A stretch of DNA of 44,651 bases from Rathayibacter tritici (GCF_002932875.1 NZ_PSWS01000080.1:1-44651); one strand, 5' to 3'; shown: positions 6,262 through 14,305, numbered from the stretch's first letter. Notes: generated by a model not told the origin, from the letters alone. Made by a program: numbers and translations.

Positions 6262-7577
6262 GAGCAGCAGCTTCCTCCGGCGGATCCGATGTCGGTAGAG
6301 CAGACGCCGGTCTCGGGGAGCACGAGCTGCACGCGCCGGGCAGCGGCGTGATCGCCCGCGAGTTCGTCCGCGATCGAACGGACCTGCTCGTAACCGGTGA
6401 CGAGCAGGAAGGTCGGCGCCCTGCCGTACGACTTCATCCCCGCGATGAAGAAGTTCGGCTCCGGGTGGGCGAGTTCCGCGACGCCGTGGGGGGCGACGGT
6501 GCCGCAGGAGTGCAGGTTCGGGTCGATGAGCGAGGCGAGTGCGCGGGGCGCTTCCACGATCTCGTCGAGGGAGACGCGGATCTCGCGCAGCATGTCGAGG
6601 TCGGGCCGGAACCCGGTGGCCTGAACCACGACATCGACTTCCACACTCTCGCGCTCCTTCCGCCGCCGCCCCATCACCGTGACACCGCCGGAGGGGGCCT
6701 TCTCGAGGCGGTCGATCTCGAAGCGGTCCAGGAGAGTGATCGCGCCGTCGCGGACGAGCTGGTGCACGGTGCCGCCGAGCTTGCCGCGCTCCTCGAGCTC
6801 ATCGTCCCCAGAGCCGAAGACGCGCAGCGGGCTGGTGCCGCGAATCGCCCACGTGATCCTCGTATCCGCTTCCTCGCGGGCGAGACGGGCGAGCTTGATC
6901 AGCGTGTTCGCGGCGGAGTGGCCGGCGCCGACGACGAGGACGCTCTTCCCGGCGAACCGGGCGCGGTCGGCGCCGAGCACGTCCGGCAGGGCGTGACTGA
7001 GATGCTCCGCGACATCGAGGACACCGATTGGGTCCAACCCCGCGGAGGCGAGCGCGTTGGGCGTGGAGTAGGTGCCGGAGGTGTCGATAACCGCGCGGGC
7101 GGTGACGTCGACGGGGCCCTCCGTAGTGTCCAGGAGCAGCAGGAACGGGGTCGCGGCGCGGCCGGTGGAGCGGGTGCGGTCCATGCCCTCGCGGGTCACT
7201 GCGGTGACGCGGGAGCGGTACCGGATGAGGGGGGCGAGCTGCGGGGTCGCGGCGAGAGGTGTGAGGTAGTCGCGGACGAACTCGTGCCCGGTCGGCAGCT
7301 TCTTCGCCGCGGGCGCCTCCCACCCGGCGGCGTCGAGCAGGCGTCCGGCAGCGGCGTCGACCAGGTACTCCCACGGCGAGAACAGGCGAGTGTGACCCCA
7401 CTGCTGCACTGCAGCGCCGGCACTCTCACCGGCCTCGTACACCACGACGTCGAGGCCGCGCTCGAGCAGCTGCGCGGCAGCGGCGAGACCGACAGGGCCG
7501 GCGCCGATGACGGCGACGGGGAGGCCGGTGAGGCGGCGCTCGTCGGGACGGGGCGGGACGGTCAGCAGCATGGTCAT
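6258..7577 (-). CDS. arsO: ArsO-like FAD/NADPH monooxygenase
   Basis: This 439-residue two-dinucleotide-fold flavoprotein has an FAD motif GAGPVG (25-30), an NADPH motif GAGHS (217-221) and an ATGF motif in the last third, as in flavin-dependent monooxygenases. The C-terminus ends with three cysteines (CSTDIGSAGGSCCS), which could bind As(III). Such proteins recur in actinobacterial ars operons under the name ArsO, with no settled reaction. The ATG at 7577 is chosen because GAGGAG (7586-7591) lies 8 nt upstream; an earlier GTG overlaps that site. It is first in the leftward arsO-arsN1 operon, divergent from arsR. Confidence 0.75.
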   Translation of the reverse strand: MTMLLTVPPRPDERRLTGLPVAVIGAGPVGLAAAAQLLERGLDVVVYEAGESAGAAVQQWGHTRLFSPWEYLVDAAAGRLLDAAGWEAPAAKKLPTGHEFVRDYLTPLAATPQLAPLIRYRSRVTAVTREGMDRTRSTGRAATPFLLLLDTTEGPVDVTARAVIDTSGTYSTPNALASAGLDPIGVLDVAEHLSHALPDVLGADRARFAGKSVLVVGAGHSAANTLIKLARLAREEADTRITWAIRGTSPLRVFGSGDDELEERGKLGGTVHQLVRDGAITLLDRFEIDRLEKAPSGGVTVMGRRRKERESVEVDVVVQATGFRPDLDMLREIRVSLDEIVEAPRALASLIDPNLHSCGTVAPHGVAELAHPEPNFFIAGMKSYGRAPTFLLVTGYEQVRSIADELAGDHAAARRVQLVLPETGVCSTDIGSAGGSCCS

Positions 7578-7593
7578 CAGGTGCACTCCTCAA

Positions 7594-7648
7594 CATCGAC
7601 GGTCATCGATGGACCGAGTCTGCCCCGGCATATCGATGACTGTCAATG
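7594..7648. promoter_or_regulatory. Paired ArsR operator in the arsO-arsR divergent promoter
   Basis: CATCGACGGTCATCGATG (7594-7611) and, inverted, the complement of TATCGATGACTGTCAATG (7631-7648) match at 15 of 18 positions. They lie between two divergent genes, one encoding ArsR. The second copy contains TTGACA on the minus strand, a candidate -35 for arsO. ArsR-family operators are usually imperfect inverted repeats overlapping promoters, so ArsR binding here would repress both directions until arsenite is present. Confidence 0.7.
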
Positions 7649-7665
7649 TATGGCAGGGTGGAGGC

Positions 7666-8016
7666 ATGGCGACGACCGAGCTCACTCTCACCGCGGCGGC
7701 GGCCGCGTGCTGCGCGCCGCTCGCGCGCGAGCCGCTGAGCGCGGAGGGCGCGGAGCTGCTGGCCCGGGCGTTGAAGGCGATAGCGGATCCGGCGAGACTC
7801 CGCCTGGTGTCGATCGTCGCGTCGAGCAGCTCGGGCGAGGTGTGCGTGTGCGACTTCACGGAGCCGGTCGGGCTGAGTCAGCCCACGGTGTCGCACCACT
7901 TGAAGATCCTTGTGGACGCCGGGATCCTGGCCCGCGAGAAGCGCGGCACGTGGGCGTACTTCTCCCTCGTTCCCGGCGCGCTCGACTCCCTGGCCGGGAT
8001 GCTCACCCGCGTCTGA
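7666..8016 (+). CDS. arsR: ArsR-family arsenic-responsive repressor
   Basis: This 116-residue ArsR/SmtB winged-helix repressor starts at ATG 7666 behind a GGAGG. The recognition region is GLSQPTVSHHLKILVDAGIL. Candidate As(III) ligands are Cys15-Cys16 near the N-terminus and the VCVCDF cysteines 60 and 62. Corynebacterium glutamicum ArsR is known to use an N-terminal Cys15-Cys16 pair with a third cysteine, so this belongs to that type rather than the plasmid R773 type. Its stop at 8014-8016 abuts the stop of the convergent arsR-arsC fusion with no gap (shared TGATCA). Confidence 0.9.
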   Translation: MATTELTLTAAAAACCAPLAREPLSAEGAELLARALKAIADPARLRLVSIVASSSSGEVCVCDFTEPVGLSQPTVSHHLKILVDAGILAREKRGTWAYFSLVPGALDSLAGMLTRV

Positions 8017-8685
8017 TCAGGCGGCTGTGACCCTCGCGGCGAGAGCGTCGACGCGGGCGGCGAGCTCGTCGTAGGCGGCATCGAAGGCGGCGTCCGTGCC
8101 CGCGGGCACCGGGTCGGGGATCGACCAGTGCAGCGCCGCCGAGCCGAGCTCCTCGTGAGCGGCGTCGCAGACGGTGATCACGAGATCGGTGTCGGCGGCT
8201 ACGTCCGCGAACTGCCGCGGGACACCTTCGGGCAGAGGGAGGCCGTGACGTTCGGCGGTCGCGATCGCCCCGGCGGCGACCGCAATGGCCGGGTGCGTGC
8301 CGGCGGAGGCGACGGGGATAAGGCTGCGTTGCGCCCAAAGCTGCGCGGCGAGCTGGGAGCGGGCGGAGTTCGCCGTGCACACGAACAGCACCCGCCGCGC
8401 GGCGGCGGTGGTCGAGGGCCCGAGCTGATCGAACGCGCCCGGGATCAGGTGGACGTAGCTGCGGCGCCGGTCCGCCTCCGAGCGGCGCCGGAGGATCATG
8501 CCTTCCCGCTCGAGGACGGCGAGGTGGTGCGCGACGAGGTTCGAGGGCATCCCGAGGCGGTCCTGCAACTCCCGCGGCGCCAGGTCCCCAAGGGTGAGCA
8601 GGTCCACGATCCGCAGGCGCGCGGGGTCGCTGAGGGCGGCGTGCCGGGCGGCTCGCGCTTCCAGTTCAGTTCGCTCGGTGTTCAT
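8017..8685 (-). CDS. ArsR-ArsC fusion protein
   Basis: This 222-residue fusion has an ArsR-like winged helix (about 1-90, with MPSNLVAHHLAVLEREGMI) followed by a low-molecular-weight-phosphatase-type arsenate reductase (about 98-222). The phosphate loop VCTANSARS carries Cys103 and Arg109, and Cys173 lies in TVCDAAHEE. The DNA-binding half contains no cysteine, so arsenite sensing, if any, must use the reductase half. The ATG at 8683-8685 sits next to a TTGACT-containing palindrome shared with the divergent aquaporin gene. The domain pairing suggests a regulator linked to arsenate reduction. It could instead be mainly an enzyme with a targeting domain. Confidence 0.8.
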   Translation of the reverse strand: MNTERTELEARAARHAALSDPARLRIVDLLTLGDLAPRELQDRLGMPSNLVAHHLAVLEREGMILRRRSEADRRRSYVHLIPGAFDQLGPSTTAAARRVLFVCTANSARSQLAAQLWAQRSLIPVASAGTHPAIAVAAGAIATAERHGLPLPEGVPRQFADVAADTDLVITVCDAAHEELGSAALHWSIPDPVPAGTDAAFDAAYDELAARVDALAARVTAA

Positions 8686-8692
8686 TGACTCA

Positions 8693-8724
8693 ATCTTGAC
8701 TGAGTGATCACGAGCGGTCAAGAT
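8693..8724. promoter_or_regulatory. Operator palindrome between arsR-arsC and the aquaporin gene
   Basis: ATCTTGAC (8693-8700) and GTCAAGAT (8717-8724) form a perfect inverted repeat with a 16-bp spacer. It lies between divergent genes and overlaps the predicted aquaporin start. The sequence differs from the CATCGACGG-type operator at 7594, so it is more likely the site of the ArsR-ArsC fusion than of ArsR. Confidence 0.6.
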
Positions 8725-9481
8725 GGCCGACGACATGGACACCACCTCCCCTCCTCCGCTCGCTCGTCGGGCCGTGGCCGAGTTCCTCGGCACGGGCCTG
8801 CTCGTGGCGATCGTCGTCGGCTCCGGCATCGCCGCCCAGTCGCTCTCCCCGGACGACGTCGGGCTGCAACTGCTGGAGAACTCCCTCGCGACGGCGCTGG
8901 GGCTGGCGGTGCTGATCCTCGCTCTCGGTCCGGTGTCGGGGGCGCACTTCAACCCGCTCGTGTCCGCTGTCGACGCGCTCCTCGGTCGTCGCGACCGCAC
9001 CGGCCTGTCCGGGCGTGAGCTGGCGGTGTTCGTCGGCGCTCAGCTGCTCGGCGGGATCGGCGGCGCGGTCCTCGCGAACGCGATGTTCGAGGTTCCGACC
9101 GCGATTGCGACGACCGAGCGGGTCACCGCCGGGCACCTGCTCGGGGAGGTCGTCGCCACCGCGGGCCTGGTCCTCGTGATCCTCTCCCTCGCCCGGACGA
9201 ATCGCGGCCCGCTCGCGGCGGCCGCGGTCGGCGCGTACATCGGCGCGGCGTACTGGTTCACGTCCTCGACCTCGTTCGCGAACCCCGCCGTGACCCTCGG
9301 CCGCGTCTTCACCGACACCTTCGCCGGCATCGCCCCCACCTCCGTCCTGCCCTTCATCGCCGCGCAGCTCGTCGGCGCCGCGATCGGCGTCGGCATCGCC
9401 GTGTTCCTCTTCCCGGGCGCCGCCCGGGCCGCCGGGGACCTCGTGGTCCCTGCCACCACTTCGACCTCTTCGCACGTCTGA
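8723..9481 (+). CDS. Aquaporin-family channel, AqpS-like arsenite channel
   Basis: This 252-residue MIP-family membrane channel has six hydrophobic segments and two half-helices. The first channel motif is NPL (77-79, SGAHFNPLV) instead of NPA; the second is NPA (187-189) with the selectivity Arg at 194. AqpS-type channels in ars operons let arsenite from arsenate reduction flow out of the cell down its gradient. With no ArsB or Acr3 pump in the window, this is the only visible arsenite exit. The start at ATG 8723 overlaps the operator and lacks a ribosome site, so translation may begin at ATG 8735. It heads a rightward run with the flavoprotein and arsC. Confidence 0.82.
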   Translation: MADDMDTTSPPPLARRAVAEFLGTGLLVAIVVGSGIAAQSLSPDDVGLQLLENSLATALGLAVLILALGPVSGAHFNPLVSAVDALLGRRDRTGLSGRELAVFVGAQLLGGIGGAVLANAMFEVPTAIATTERVTAGHLLGEVVATAGLVLVILSLARTNRGPLAAAAVGAYIGAAYWFTSSTSFANPAVTLGRVFTDTFAGIAPTSVLPFIAAQLVGAAIGVGIAVFLFPGAARAAGDLVVPATTSTSSHV

Positions 9482-9498
9482 TCCGGAAGGCCCATCTG

Positions 9499-10884
9499 AT
9501 GCATCTCGTCGCCATCGGCGGCAGCGACGCGGGGATCTCCGCCGCGCTGCGCGCCCGCGAGCTCGACCCGTCCATCGACGTGACCGTCGTCGTCGCCGAC
9601 TCGTACCCGAACTTCTCCATCTGCGGGATCCCGTACTACTTCTCTCGCGAGGTGCAGCCGTGGCAGTCGCTCGCGCACCGCACCCACGCCGACCTTGAAG
9701 CCACCGGCATGACCCTGCGCCTGGACACCTTCGCGACCGACATCGACGTCGCCGGACAGCAGCTCACCGTCCGCACCCCCGACGGCTCCCTCGACCGGAT
9801 CGGGTACGACGAACTGATCGTCGGCACCGGCGCCCTCGCCTCCTCCGCCGGCATCGTCGGCGTGGACACGCTGGGGCCGGAGGACGGCGTGCACGTGCTG
9901 CACTCGATGGGCGACACCTTCGCGCTCGAGCGCTTCCTCGACAGCCGCGACCCGCAGACGGCGATCATCGTCGGCGCCGGCTACGTGGGCCTTGAGATGG
10001 CCGAAGCCCTCACCGTCCGCGGCCTCCAGGTCACTCAGCTCCAGCGCGGCCCGGAAGTGCTGTCCACCCTCGACCCCGAACTCGGCGCTCTCGTCCACAC
10101 CGAACTCGACCAGCACGGCGTCGAAGTCCTCACCCGCACCACGGTCGCCTCGATCGAGAAGACCGCGACCGGCCTCGCCGTGCACGCCGACCACGACGGC
10201 ACACCCCTCACCCGCACCGCCGACGTCGTCCTCCTCGTCGTCGGAGTGAAGCCGAACACGGACCTGCTCGCCCGCGCCGGGGCATCCCTCGGCGTCGGCC
10301 GCGCCGTCGTCGTGGACGAGGCCATGCGGACGGGCCTCCCGCACGTGTTCGCCGCGGGCGACGGAGTGACAACCCACCACCGCCTCCTCGGCACCACCTA
10401 CCTGCCGCTCGGCACAACGGCGCACAAGCAGGGTCGGGTCGCGGGAGAGAACGCCCTCGGCGGCGATGCCCGGTTCGCCGGCTCCGTCGGCACGCAGGTC
10501 GTAAAGGTCTTCGACCTCGTCGCCTCCCGCACCGGCCTCCGCGAGCACGAGGCCCTCGCCGCCGGCTTCGCCCCGGCGACGACGACCGCGGTCGCGGACG
10601 ACCACAAGCGCTACTACCCGGGCGCGCAGCCGATCACGATCCGCATCACCGGCGACACCCGCGACGGGCGCCTGCTCGGCGCTCAGCTCGTTGGCCGCCT
10701 CGGCACCGAGACGGCGAAGCGCGTCGACACCTACGCGACCGCCCTGTTCGCCGGGCTCACCGTCGAGCAAGTCTCCGACCTCGACCTCTCCTACACACCC
10801 CCGCTCGGCTCCCCGTGGGATGCCGTGCAGATCGCGACCCAGAGCTGGACCCGCACGACCACCGGAAGCAGCATCCCCGCATGA
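9499..10884 (+). CDS. CoA-disulfide-reductase-like FAD oxidoreductase
   Basis: This 461-residue FAD- and NAD(P)H-binding pyridine nucleotide-disulfide oxidoreductase is of the NADH oxidase/CoA disulfide reductase group. It has an FAD motif (GGSDAGISAALRAR), a redox-active Cys42 in FSICGIPYY, an NAD motif (IIVGAGYVGLEMAEAL) and a C-terminal dimerisation domain from about 330. It follows the aquaporin gene by 17 bp and overlaps arsC by 4 bp (ATGA), so it is part of the arsenic operon. A role in keeping a low-molecular-weight thiol or ArsC reduced is plausible. The substrate is not determined by the sequence. Confidence 0.8.
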   Translation: MHLVAIGGSDAGISAALRARELDPSIDVTVVVADSYPNFSICGIPYYFSREVQPWQSLAHRTHADLEATGMTLRLDTFATDIDVAGQQLTVRTPDGSLDRIGYDELIVGTGALASSAGIVGVDTLGPEDGVHVLHSMGDTFALERFLDSRDPQTAIIVGAGYVGLEMAEALTVRGLQVTQLQRGPEVLSTLDPELGALVHTELDQHGVEVLTRTTVASIEKTATGLAVHADHDGTPLTRTADVVLLVVGVKPNTDLLARAGASLGVGRAVVVDEAMRTGLPHVFAAGDGVTTHHRLLGTTYLPLGTTAHKQGRVAGENALGGDARFAGSVGTQVVKVFDLVASRTGLREHEALAAGFAPATTTAVADDHKRYYPGAQPITIRITGDTRDGRLLGAQLVGRLGTETAKRVDTYATALFAGLTVEQVSDLDLSYTPPLGSPWDAVQIATQSWTRTTTGSSIPA

Positions 10885-11273
10885 TTCAGAAGCCCACCGT
10901 TCTCTTCCTTTGCCAGCACAACGCCGGCCGCTCCCAACTCGGCGCAGGCCTGCTCGAAGTCCTCGCCGGTGACCGCTACACCGCCACCTCCGCCGGGCTC
11001 TCGCCCGCCGACGCCGTGAATCCCGCGATCGCCACGACCGTCGCCGAGCTCGGCCTCGACGTCAGCGACCGCACCCCCCGCGCCGTCACGGTCGAGGACC
11101 TCGAGAACGCGGATATCGTCGTCGCGATGAAGCCCGGCCTCGCGCTCCCCGCGACGCCGACCGGCCGGTTCCTGGAATGGAAGTTCCCCGACCCGACAGA
11201 CTGGAGCGCCGAGAACGTCCGCCCCCTCCGCGAGGCCGTCGCCGCTCGGATCCAGGCCGAACTCCTCGACTAG
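10881..11273 (+). CDS. arsC: Single-cysteine arsenate reductase
   Basis: This 130-residue arsenate reductase is related to low-molecular-weight phosphatases. The phosphate-binding loop CQHNAGRS carries nucleophile Cys11 and Arg17. It is the only cysteine in the protein, so the intramolecular disulfide cascade of thioredoxin-linked ArsC is impossible. This fits the actinobacterial mycothiol/mycoredoxin-dependent enzymes. It reduces arsenate to arsenite for exit through the aquaporin. The ATG lies within the end of the preceding gene (ATGA overlap). Confidence 0.88.
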   Translation: MIQKPTVLFLCQHNAGRSQLGAGLLEVLAGDRYTATSAGLSPADAVNPAIATTVAELGLDVSDRTPRAVTVEDLENADIVVAMKPGLALPATPTGRFLEWKFPDPTDWSAENVRPLREAVAARIQAELLD

Positions 11274-11325
11274 ACGCGACACGGAGCGGCACCAGAACGC
11301 TGCCACAGAGCGCCGAGACCCACAG

Positions 11326-11940
11326 CTGATCGGATACGCGCGCGTCTCGACCGACAAGCAGGACGCACACGCGCAGCGTGACTCGCTGCTCGCTGCGGGG
11401 GTGCCGGCGGACCGGATCTATGTCGACGCCGGCCTCACCGGGTCGAACCGCGAGCGGCCCGCGCTGCGCGAGGCCCTGGCGGCGTGCGACACCGGCTCGA
11501 CCCTGTTCGTGACGAAGCTTGACCGGCTTGCGCGCTCGATCACGGATGCGCGCGACATCGTGGACGAGCTGACGCGCAGGGGAGTGCGGTTGAACATCGG
11601 CGGGTCGCTGCACGACCCGACCGACCCGATGGGCCGGCTGCTGTTCAACGTGTTGGCGATGATCGCGGAGTTCGAGGGCGACCTCATTCGGGCGCGCACG
11701 AAGGAGGGGATGCGGGTCGCCAAGGCGAAGGGGCGCCTGCGCGGCCGGCAGCCGAAGCTCTCTCCGAAGATCGAGGCGCATCTGGTTGCGGAGTACCGGT
11801 CGGGCAACTACACCGTGGCGGAGCTGGCGGAGCAGTTCAGCGTGACCCGCTCGACGGTCTACCGGGCAGTTGAGCGCTCGAACATGACGGAGCTGCGCGC
11901 CGTCGACGTCACCCTCCCGCTCCCCGAGGGGGAGCGGTGA
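11326..11940 (+). CDS. Serine recombinase/resolvase without a standard start
   Basis: This is a serine recombinase of about 204 residues. The catalytic domain (LIGYARVSTDKQDAHAQ with the nucleophile Ser) is intact, followed by KLDRLARSITDARDIVDEL and a C-terminal helix-turn-helix (VAELAEQFSVTRSTVYRAV). The family start should lie at about 11326, where the codon is CTG. The frame is open upstream into arsC but contains no ATG, GTG or TTG before 11401, which lies beyond the catalytic Ser. Either CTG is used or the start was lost when this gene was joined to the ars operon. It is a close relative of the broken gene at 13781. Confidence 0.7.
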   Translation: MIGYARVSTDKQDAHAQRDSLLAAGVPADRIYVDAGLTGSNRERPALREALAACDTGSTLFVTKLDRLARSITDARDIVDELTRRGVRLNIGGSLHDPTDPMGRLLFNVLAMIAEFEGDLIRARTKEGMRVAKAKGRLRGRQPKLSPKIEAHLVAEYRSGNYTVAELAEQFSVTRSTVYRAVERSNMTELRAVDVTLPLPEGER

Positions 11941-12017
11941 AGCCCGAGTGCCTAAATGGTCACTTGATGTGGCGTGTCGGATCGCGTTAATCACAGCCAC
12001 AGCCCTACGTTAAACGC

Positions 12018-12260
12018 ATGGCTTCGACGCGGCGTCCCCGAGGAACGATGGTGGATCCCACCAACGTCGCCTGGACCGTCGAGCGCCAGGCTCGTGACGA
12101 TTTCAATGTCATGGCGCTGCGCGCGAACGTGTCGGCCGCGGTGTTCTTCGAGCGCCTGGTCGAGCACGTTCGGAGCGAGCTGACCGACGAGGGAATCCCT
12201 TCCTGGTGGCCTGCACAGCCGACTCTCCCCGACGAGGAGCTGCCCATCGACACCCGTTAA
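12018..12260 (+). CDS. Small ribbon-helix-helix-like plasmid protein
   Basis: This protein has up to 80 residues. After a basic N-terminus, a strand (NVAWTVERQ) and two helices (ARDDFNVMALRANVSAAVF, then FERLVEHVRSEL) suggest a ribbon-helix-helix DNA-binding fold like CopG. ATG 12018 has no ribosome site; ATG 12048 is preceded by GAGGAA and may be the real start, giving 70 residues. It lies upstream of a Rep-like gene, the same arrangement as at 39939-42404, so a role in copy control or partition is likely. The fold is judged by eye. Confidence 0.55.
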   Translation: MASTRRPRGTMVDPTNVAWTVERQARDDFNVMALRANVSAAVFFERLVEHVRSELTDEGIPSWWPAQPTLPDEELPIDTR

Positions 12261-12265
12261 CGCAT

Positions 12266-12307
12266 TAGGCCCGCCGCTGTCGCGACGGGCCTAGAAGCCT
12301 TGGCTTC
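12266..12307 (+). terminator. Two adjacent hairpins after the RHH-like gene
   Basis: TAGGCCCG (12266-12273) pairs with CGGGCCTA (12286-12293), and right after it GAAGCC (12294-12299) pairs with GGCTTC (12302-12307). They follow the stop codon by a few bases and would end the transcript. No U-tract follows, and the leader of the next gene (to 12444) has no clear iterons. Confidence 0.5.
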
Positions 12308-12444
12308 GCATCTCACTCAGTTTGGCGACTACCGAGATGTGAAGCAGTCCCACCCAAGAGCCGGTTACCAGCCGGGCCTTCGGTGTACCCCCCCGGAACG
12401 TACCCGGAAGGAATGTCCTTATCGTAACAGCGGAGCTCGTCTCC

Positions 12445-13725
12445 GTGCACGTCCGACCCACCCTTTTTTCAGGGGAGGAGTCTGCCGATCGTGCACCTGA
12501 GACGTCACAGGTGGCCGCGTCGTGGCCGAACAGTTCTCGAGCGGGCTCGTGGAGCCCCGCGCCGGCGCCGGGCGCATACGCGCCGCTGCCGTGCTGGACG
12601 TCGGGTGCCGCGTGGTTCGACGCGGTGATGGACGCTCTCGCGACGCCCGAGGGTGAGGCTGTGCGCGCGTCGGTCAAGGTCGCGCCGGACACGCTGCTGC
12701 GCGTGGCTCATGACGAGATGCGCTCGGCCGACGTCGGCACGGGACGCGGCGTGACGACGGCGCACCAGACGGTCGCTGACCGCCTGGGCATGTCCAAGAG
12801 GACGGTGCAGCGCGCGCGGGAGATCCTGCTGCTGCTGGGCTTCGCCGCGATCGTGATCAAGGGCCGCTACCTGTTCGGCGCTGAGCGGGTCGCAGCGCAG
12901 CTCGCACACGGTGGCCGCCAGTTGCGCATGGCCTCCACGAGGGCGCTCGTGATGCCCCGCGCGGCGCTCCCGAAGGCCCCGTGCGCGCCGCCGGCGCCGG
13001 CCTTTGCGCACACCGCGGACGCCGCGGAAATCACGAGGTCTGTGGAGAATGTCCACCTACCCCGTAGGCGCCCGCTTACATCTACAGCCCCAGTTAAAAG
13101 ACACTCACCAACGCGCGGTGAACCGCGCTCGGGAGCCGCTTCGCGGCAGCCGAGACGACGGAGTGACGCGAAACGCAGCTTGACAGGTCGGCCGGCGGTT
13201 CCGAGGTCGATCGAGTTGCAGCGCTTCGCTGCTGCGCTGGCCCAGCGCATCCCGTGGCTTGCCCGTGGAGTGCACATCGGGCACGTCGTCGGGATGCTGG
13301 ATCGCACCGGGATCGACGTCTCGGAGTGGAGCGTCGAGGGGCTGATGTTCGCCATGAACACCTGGCTGTCCCGCGATGGCCGCCAGGTCCCGGAGACGTT
13401 CACCAGTCGCAACGCGCTCGGGTTCTACGGGTGGGTCATCCGCCGCGTCATCACCGAGCACTCGCAGCTGGACACCGCGCGCCGGGTCGCTGCTACGCAG
13501 CGCGACGCCGACCGCGCTCGGGCCGCTGCTGAGCGCGCGGCCGAGGCCGCTCGCCTGGCGAGCATCGACAAGGACGAGGTGGACCGCATCATCGCTCAGA
13601 TGAAGACCGATCAGCGCGAGTTCGAGCGTGCCGCTCGTGAGCGCGAGATGGCCCGTAAGTGCGCCGCCGCCGAGGCCCGCGAGGAGCTGGCCGCGCGCGC
13701 TGCGGAGTTGCGCTCTCAGGGCTGA
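12445..13725 (+). CDS. Rep-like winged-helix plasmid protein
   Basis: This protein has up to 426 residues from GTG 12445. The true start may lie later, since the conserved-looking part begins near ASWPNSSRAGSW. It has a helix-turn-helix (TTAHQTVADRLGMSKRTVQRAREILLLLG, written here as the span about residues 103-131), a Pro/Arg/Ser-rich linker around 200-250, a second folded region (GVHIGHVVGMLDRTGIDVSEW) and a long charged coiled-coil tail rich in Ala, Arg and Glu. From memory it resembles proteins annotated as plasmid replication or HTH proteins in Micrococcales, but I see no catalytic motif. It could be an accessory replication or regulatory protein. Confidence 0.5.
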   Translation: MHVRPTLFSGEESADRAPETSQVAASWPNSSRAGSWSPAPAPGAYAPLPCWTSGAAWFDAVMDALATPEGEAVRASVKVAPDTLLRVAHDEMRSADVGTGRGVTTAHQTVADRLGMSKRTVQRAREILLLLGFAAIVIKGRYLFGAERVAAQLAHGGRQLRMASTRALVMPRAALPKAPCAPPAPAFAHTADAAEITRSVENVHLPRRRPLTSTAPVKRHSPTRGEPRSGAASRQPRRRSDAKRSLTGRPAVPRSIELQRFAAALAQRIPWLARGVHIGHVVGMLDRTGIDVSEWSVEGLMFAMNTWLSRDGRQVPETFTSRNALGFYGWVIRRVITEHSQLDTARRVAATQRDADRARAAAERAAEAARLASIDKDEVDRIIAQMKTDQREFERAAREREMARKCAAAEAREELAARAAELRSQG

Positions 13726-13780
13726 GCACGCACCGAGGCTATCCATCCGATAAGCGGCGCGATGCCGGAGACGGGCGACC

Positions 13781-14305
13781 GTGTCGATGCAGGGGCTGAC
13801 GGGGACGAATCGTGATCGGTCGGCGCTGCGCGAGGCGCTGGCGGCGTGCGACTTCGGCTCGACCCTGCTCGTCACGAAACTCGACCGGCTCGCGCGGTCG
13901 ATCACGGATGCGAGAGACATCAGCGACAAGCTGACCCGGCGCGGGGTGAAGCTCAGCGTCGGGGGAGCGGTGCACGACCCGAAGGATCCCGTGGGTCGGC
14001 TCCTGTTCAACGTCCTCGCGATCGTCGACGAGTTCGAGGAAGACCTCATCCGCGCTCGCACGCGGGAAGGGATGAAGATCGCGAAGGCGAAGGGGAAGCT
14101 CCGCGGGCGCAAGCCCACGCTCTCACCGAAGATCGAGGCGCACCTGGTCGCCGAGCACCGCGCGGGCAACTACACGGTCGGTGAGCTAGCGGCCGAGTTC
14201 AACGTCGCCCGGTCGACCGTCTACCGAGCGGTCCAGCGGGCGGACGCGCGCGCCGCTGCGTCGGTCGACGTCGCTCTCGCGCTGCCGACCGAGGAGGCGC
14301 CGTGA
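13781..14305 (+). pseudogene. Serine recombinase lacking its catalytic start
   Basis: About 170 residues match the protein at 11326 from its GLTG segment onward (KLDRLARSITDARDISDKL, RTREGMKIAKAKGKLRGR, then the C-terminal helix-turn-helix). The N-terminal part with the catalytic Ser is missing. The few codons before it (GACCGTGTCGATGCAGGG, reading DRVDAG) match the expected sequence in another frame, so there is also a frameshift near 13785. It may still make a DNA-binding fragment but cannot recombine DNA. It is in the same orientation as the 11326 gene. Confidence 0.75.

Noticed and set aside
6000-8030. 676-codon open frame on the plus strand
   Set aside because: It is antisense to the ArsO-like flavoprotein and includes arsR in the wrong frame; composition is Arg/Gly-rich noise.
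9040-10770. 576-codon open frame on the minus strand
   Set aside because: It is antisense to the flavoprotein gene and the end of the aquaporin gene, both with clear family motifs.
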